Positions 4,863 through 8,660 of a stretch of DNA of 8,660 nt are shown here, in pieces (positions within the stretch are counted from its first letter, which is position 1; each line of letters opens with the position of its first letter). The notes below the pieces were generated by a model. The model searched no databases. It was not told the DNA's origin and saw only the letters and a program-made list of their open reading frames with translations. The stretch comes from an uncultured Fidelibacterota bacterium (GTDB lineage: Bacteria; Fidelibacterota; Marinisomatia; Marinisomatales; UBA8229). The position numbers and the translations under genes are program-made. The DNA lies in the NCBI GenBank assembly GCA_913054425.1, contig CAJXJG010000067.1:1-8660 (forward strand), written 5' to 3'.

Positions 4863-6560
4863 ATGGATACTCGTCATTTAGATAAAAGCCTGACCATTTT
4901 ACAGTCGAATAAAGACCGTTGGGCTATGTTATCCATTTCAGAAAAAATTGACTTTTTGGATCATGCCATTGATCGAACGGTTGACCATGCAGAAGAATGG
5001 GCAATGGCGGGGATAGAGGCCAAAGGATTAGACTCCAAGTCACCACTGTCATCGGAAGAATGGATGGGTGGTCCCTACGCATTTCTCAACTGGCTGCAAT
5101 ATATGAAAATTACGCTTAAAACATTGGACAGCGGAAAAAGTGCTATTGGTAAATTAAAAATAAGTGAAAGGCCAGATGGTCAAACGGTGGCACGGGTTTA
5201 TCCCAACAATTTTCTTGAAAAACTCATTTTGGATAATTATAATATTGACGTTTGGATGAAGGAAGGCGTTACCCCCGGGAATATAGAAGATACAGTTGCC
5301 TTATTTTATAAACAGGAAAACCCAAAAGGTAAAGTTTCGTTGATTTTGGGCGCTGGGAATGTGTCGTCCATTGTTCCTTTGGATATATTTTATAAACTGT
5401 ATGCCGAAGGGGAAGTGGTTATGATCAAGATGAACCCAATCAATGATTACCTGGGACCTATTTTTGAAAAAATATTTGTACCGTTTATTGAAAATAGATT
5501 TATCCAATTTGCCTATGGCGGCGGTGATGTAGGTGCATATTTGACCCGCCATGACTTAGTTGAGACAATTCATATAACCGGCAGTGCCCGGACCCATGAC
5601 GCTATTGTATTTGGTGTTGGAGAAGAAGGCCAAAAACGCAAAACCGAAAACAGACCAGCATTGAATAAACCTATTTCCTCTGAATTAGGCGGGATTTCAC
5701 CCACGATTGTTGTTCCGGGGCCTTGGACAAAGGCTGATTTCAAATTCCAGGCAGAACATATTGCCACGCAAAAACTTCAAAATGCCGGTCATAACTGTAT
5801 CGCGGCTCAGGTTCTTGTTATGCCTGAAGAATGGGAGGGTACAGAAAAATTACTTCAGGAAGTGGAAAATACCATTACGGCGGCTGAAAGTCGACCCGCA
5901 TATTATCCCGGTGCGGAAGATCGGCAAAAAGACGCAAGGGAGCACGCAAATGCGAAAATCCTGAATAGTGGTGTAGATCGTACCATTATTTATGATGTGG
6001 ATACCCACATTGATGAACCATGTTTCAGGGATGAGTATTTCAGTCCCGTACTTACAACTGTTTCGATTCCAGGTAGTGAACCAGCAACGTTTTTGCGAGA
6101 AGCGGTCAAGTTTGCCAATGAAAAATTGGATGGCACCTTAGGAGCAAACATCATTATTCACCCCAAAACAATTAAAGCCAATAAAGAAGCATTGGATTTA
6201 GCGATTGCTGATTTGAAATATGGAGGTATTGGGGTGAACACTTGGTGTGCTCTTGCGTTTTTAGCCGGCGGTGGAGCATGGGGCGCTTATCCGGGGCACA
6301 CCCTCAATGACATTCAATCTGGAAAAGGTGTGGTTCACAATGCCTTCCTTTTTGATCAAACTCAAAAAACAGTAGCCACGGGACCCTTCAGGAATTTTCC
6401 CCGATCTATTCTGTCTGGAGATTTACATATGGCGCCCAGGCCGCCCTGGTTTGTTACCAATAAAACGGCCCATATAACTGGAAAACGGTTAACATATTTT
6501 ATAGGGACAGGTAATCTTCTACGGCTCCCTGGTATTTTTACAGCAGCCTTGAGAGGGTGA
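4863..6560 (+). CDS. Aldehyde dehydrogenase superfamily protein, long divergent type
   Basis: A 565-residue NAD(P)-dependent aldehyde dehydrogenase, longer than the usual 480-500. AGAGGA at 4849-4854 is a good ribosome site for the ATG at 4863. ALDH landmarks are in order: a GNVSSIVPLD region (165-174) in place of the normal PWN segment, IKMNP (188-192) with the cofactor-site lysine, HITGSARTHDAIVFG (237-251) as the Rossmann glycine motif, SELGG (273-277) with general-base Glu274, NAGHNCIAAQ (307-316) with catalytic Cys312, and DEYFSPVLT (390-398) with Glu391 and Phe393. GQxC is changed to GHNC and the arginine usual four residues after the cysteine is Gln316, so it belongs to a divergent branch. 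It also has roughly 60-100 extra residues at the ends. It presumably oxidises an aldehyde to an acid, or to acyl-CoA if it is an acylating type. Following a MaoC hydratase, it would suit an aldehyde released by aldolytic cleavage. Confidence 0.88.
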   Translation: MDTRHLDKSLTILQSNKDRWAMLSISEKIDFLDHAIDRTVDHAEEWAMAGIEAKGLDSKSPLSSEEWMGGPYAFLNWLQYMKITLKTLDSGKSAIGKLKISERPDGQTVARVYPNNFLEKLILDNYNIDVWMKEGVTPGNIEDTVALFYKQENPKGKVSLILGAGNVSSIVPLDIFYKLYAEGEVVMIKMNPINDYLGPIFEKIFVPFIENRFIQFAYGGGDVGAYLTRHDLVETIHITGSARTHDAIVFGVGEEGQKRKTENRPALNKPISSELGGISPTIVVPGPWTKADFKFQAEHIATQKLQNAGHNCIAAQVLVMPEEWEGTEKLLQEVENTITAAESRPAYYPGAEDRQKDAREHANAKILNSGVDRTIIYDVDTHIDEPCFRDEYFSPVLTTVSIPGSEPATFLREAVKFANEKLDGTLGANIIIHPKTIKANKEALDLAIADLKYGGIGVNTWCALAFLAGGGAWGAYPGHTLNDIQSGKGVVHNAFLFDQTQKTVATGPFRNFPRSILSGDLHMAPRPPWFVTNKTAHITGKRLTYFIGTGNLLRLPGIFTAALRG

Positions 6561-6602
6561 TTCTAGGAAATGAAGATACTGTCATAATTAGATTTAGTAT
6601 AA

Positions 6603-6627
6603 AAACCAGTAAGTATTAATCTGGTTT
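6603..6627. repeat. Inverted repeat downstream of the aldehyde dehydrogenase gene
   Basis: A perfect 7-base inverted repeat (aaaccag at 6603-6609, ctggttt at 6621-6627) with an 11-base AT-rich spacer. It lacks a strong G+C stem or T-tract, so it is a weak terminator candidate or an operator-like site in the gap before the ABC permease genes. Confidence 0.3.
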
Positions 6628-6650
6628 CAAAGTCATTAGTAATAAGAAAC

Positions 6651-6679
6651 AAGACAATTTATTCTTTGTAAACTGTCTT
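6651..6679. terminator. Weak stem-loop between the aldehyde dehydrogenase and livH genes
   Basis: The arms aagacaattt (6651-6660) and aaactgtctt (6670-6679) pair at 9 of 10 positions around a 9-base loop, followed by an AT-rich run. It may end transcription of the MaoC/ALDH unit, or belong to the leader of the permease operon. The stem is AT-rich, so strength is doubtful. Confidence 0.3.
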
Positions 6680-6729
6680 TAATAATATTTAATGTGTTAA
6701 ATAAATTCATCTTCATCAGGATTACTTAA

Positions 6730-7659
6730 ATGTCAGATTTATTGACCGGTTTACTTCAGGAATCTGTCAGTGGGATTGCCTTGGGCTGTATTTATGCACT
6801 CATTGCCCTGGGCTTTACGTTAATCTATAAAGCTACAGAAGTGGTGAATTTTGCCCAGGGTGAAATCATGATGGTAGGTGCCTATGTAAATTTCTTTTTT
6901 GTCACTCAATTTTCCGGTATGGCAGGGGGACTAAATGGATGGGTTTTCCTTTTTGCTCTTTTTGCTTCGCTCATCTTTGCTGTGTTATTTGGCATTATTC
7001 TTGATTATATCATCAATCGGCCATTGAAAGATGAACCGGTATTTTCAATTATTATGGCAACAATCAGCCTGGCCATTATTCTTCGTTCTTTGACAGCTAT
7101 GATCGCCGGTCCTATCAGTCTGGTTCCCGTTTCTCCTTTTGGAGATAGCACTATTAAAGCCGGGGGTATTGTTATATCAGTGTTGGATTTAGCTATTATC
7201 ATCAGTGCAATTATTTTGATGATACTATTTTTTCTCTTTTTTAGTAAAACTAGATGGGGCATTGCCATGAAAGCCACGTCAGAAGATTCTGAAGCCGCCC
7301 AGTTAATGGGTATCCCGGTAAAACAGGTCTATCGAATGGTCTGGGTATTTGCTGCGTTGGTTGGAGTGATCAGTGGTGTATTGCTGGCGCCGCGCATGGC
7401 ACTGCTGGATACAACCATGAGTTACCTGGGCTTGAAAGCGTTTCCGGCGGCTATTTTGGGTGGTTTCGGTTCAATACCCGGTGCCATAGTGGGTGGTATT
7501 ATTTTGGGAATTATTGAAACAGTCAGCATGGGCACGCTTTCATTCCATTTTGCATGGATAAAGGAGATTAATGATATTATTGTATGGATAGTATTAATTG
7601 CGGTACTCATGATAAGGCCCGACGGTTTATTTGGAATAGCAAAGGTGAAGAGGGTGTAA
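6730..7659 (+). CDS. livH: Branched-chain amino acid type ABC transporter permease, LivH family
   Basis: A 309-residue inner-membrane permease of the LivH type. AGGA at 6718-6721, eight bases upstream, supports the ATG at 6730. Recognisable parts are SGIALGCIYALIALGFTLIYK (split here as residues 14-34), VVNFAQGEIMMVGAY (38-52), the cytoplasmic coupling loop GIAMKATSEDSEAAQLMGI (177-195) that contacts the ATPase, FPAAILGGFGSIPGAIVGG (238-256) and the terminal RPDGLFG (296-302). The family forms a LivHM heterodimer that, with LivG/LivF ATPases and a periplasmic binding protein, imports branched-chain amino acids. Relatives import urea, short-chain amides, aromatic acids or other carboxylates, so the substrate is open. 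Its stop overlaps the livM start by one base. The preceding ALDH gene ends 169 bases upstream, so this is probably a separate transcription unit. Confidence 0.92.
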   Translation: MSDLLTGLLQESVSGIALGCIYALIALGFTLIYKATEVVNFAQGEIMMVGAYVNFFFVTQFSGMAGGLNGWVFLFALFASLIFAVLFGIILDYIINRPLKDEPVFSIIMATISLAIILRSLTAMIAGPISLVPVSPFGDSTIKAGGIVISVLDLAIIISAIILMILFFLFFSKTRWGIAMKATSEDSEAAQLMGIPVKQVYRMVWVFAALVGVISGVLLAPRMALLDTTMSYLGLKAFPAAILGGFGSIPGAIVGGIILGIIETVSMGTLSFHFAWIKEINDIIVWIVLIAVLMIRPDGLFGIAKVKRV

Positions 7660-8660
7660 TGAAAGGTCGTTACCAAGATGAAAACCTGAAGTGGATTCCA
7701 CTATTAATAATTGCAATTTATCTTTTTCCATATCTTCTCAAAAATGCCACATTCAGTTATAAATATTACCTTTATATCTTGAACATGGCCGGTATTTATA
7801 TCATCCTGACTGTGGGTTTGGATCTTTTGAGTGGATTTACAGGATTGATGTCTTTAGGCCATGCTGCATTTTTAGCTATCGGCGCCTATACATCCGCAAT
7901 ATTAGTTGATCAAGTAGGAATACCTTTTGAACTTTCATTAATAATTACACCCATTATTGTTGGATTATTTGGTTTTGTGATTGGTTTTCCTGCATTGCGT
8001 ATCGAAGGCATGTATTTGGGTCTGACGACTATGGGATTTGGGTTTATTGTTAAGCGTCTCATTATTGCCCTTCGGGAATGGACAGGCGGCGCAGGCGGCT
8101 TGCAAGTTTCTAAAGCTTCTTTCTTTGGAATGACCATAAAAAATGATTGGGATAATTATTTTTTGATTTATACGTTTGTTATTCTGGCTGTTATTATTGC
8201 CAGGAGAATTGTCCAATCCAAGCTTGGCCGCGCATTTATGGCTATTCGGGATTCGGAACAAGCAGCTCAAGCATCCGGGGTCCATTTAGCTAAATATAAA
8301 ATGATGTCCTTTTTTATTTCAGGAATGTTTGCAGGATTTGCCGGTGTTTTATTCGCTCATACAAGCCATTTTATTTCTACAGATCATTTCGATATTTTAT
8401 TGTCCATATTTTTTATTGTTATGGTTCTTGTAGGTGGAATCGGCTCAATTTATGGCGCAGTGTTAGGCACTCTTTTTATCGTATTGATGGAAAATTTGTT
8501 TATACCAATATTTGAAGATGGGATGGCTCAAGTTGTTCATTTAGAGGCCGGAGAATTTCAAGTGTTCATTTTCGGTTTGATAATGCTGTTATTTATTATA
8601 TTCCAACCACAAGGATTGTACGGAATGTGGCTCAAAATGAGAATTTACTGGAAATTATTT
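7659..8660 (+). CDS. livM: Branched-chain amino acid type ABC transporter permease, LivM family, 3' end missing
   Basis: The frame opens at the ATG at 7659, which overlaps the livH stop codon (TAATG), and stays open for 334 codons to the end of the window, so the stop lies beyond it. The family signature is clear: GLDLLSGFTGLMSLGHAAF (53-71) then LAIGAYTSA, PALRIEGMYLGLTTMGFG (111-128), WTGGAGGL (141-148), the ATPase-coupling loop GRAFMAIRDSEQAAQASGV (190-208) and VLVGGIGSIYGAVLGT (256-271). The final visible part (QPQGLYGMW, 316-324) matches the PxGLFG-type ending of LivM, so only a short tail is probably missing. It would pair with LivH in one membrane channel; livG, livF and a binding-protein gene are expected next but not seen here. 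Confidence 0.92.
   Translation, partial: MKGRYQDENLKWIPLLIIAIYLFPYLLKNATFSYKYYLYILNMAGIYIILTVGLDLLSGFTGLMSLGHAAFLAIGAYTSAILVDQVGIPFELSLIITPIIVGLFGFVIGFPALRIEGMYLGLTTMGFGFIVKRLIIALREWTGGAGGLQVSKASFFGMTIKNDWDNYFLIYTFVILAVIIARRIVQSKLGRAFMAIRDSEQAAQASGVHLAKYKMMSFFISGMFAGFAGVLFAHTSHFISTDHFDILLSIFFIVMVLVGGIGSIYGAVLGTLFIVLMENLFIPIFEDGMAQVVHLEAGEFQVFIFGLIMLLFIIFQPQGLYGMWLKMRIYWKLF

Noticed and set aside
1..8660. CRISPR array, tRNA, rRNA, phage or transposase genes
   Set aside because: No regularly spaced direct repeats, cloverleaf structures or transposase motifs were seen in any part of the window.

Overview
The window comes from a moderately AT-rich bacterium. All seven clear protein genes, two of them cut by the window edges, lie on the + strand. 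I cannot name the species. A spore-photoproduct-lyase-type radical SAM gene with no sporulation genes beside it, weak or absent Shine-Dalgarno sequences before some genes, and a hairpin-rich intergenic element of a style I associate with FCB-group genomes (Marinimicrobia, Ignavibacteria, Calditrichota relatives) make an uncultured FCB-type bacterium my best but low-confidence guess.

Layout. Bases 1-782 hold the 3' part of an SPL-family radical SAM gene. After a 254-base AT-rich gap come two tightly coupled genes (1037-3051): a thiolase-fold protein and a DUF35 (zinc ribbon plus OB-fold) partner. A 264-base intergenic region follows with an inverted-repeat element (3134-3259). Next are an EamA/DMT-family membrane transporter (3316-4200), a NodN-type MaoC hydratase (4339-4809) and a long aldehyde dehydrogenase (4863-6560). 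A 169-base gap leads to livH- and livM-type ABC permease genes (6730 to the window end), which overlap by one base; livM runs off the window.

The most notable point is that the thiolase-fold protein lacks the family's nucleophilic cysteine: the usual C-[AS]-[ST]-G motif reads G-A-T-G at residues 103-106. The C-terminal catalytic cysteine position also appears to be non-cysteine, while the HDAF and 'H..GATG' motifs remain. Thiolase-fold proteins without these cysteines that pair with DUF35 domains are known as retro-aldolases in steroid side-chain degradation (Ltp2 with the ChsH2 DUF35 domain; the Sal proteins of bile-acid degraders). With a MaoC-type hydratase and an aldehyde dehydrogenase nearby, the genes suggest an aldolytic chain-shortening route. 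In that route an enoyl-CoA is hydrated to a 3-hydroxyacyl-CoA, cleaved to an aldehyde plus a short acyl-CoA, and the aldehyde is oxidised to an acid. The livHM permeases and the EamA carrier could move substrate or product. This pathway is inference from gene content; the substrate cannot be read from the sequence.

The thiolase-DUF35 pair also looks clearly richer in G+C than its neighbours (about 47-60% in lines I counted, against about 28-40% elsewhere), which may mean a separate origin or stronger codon selection.
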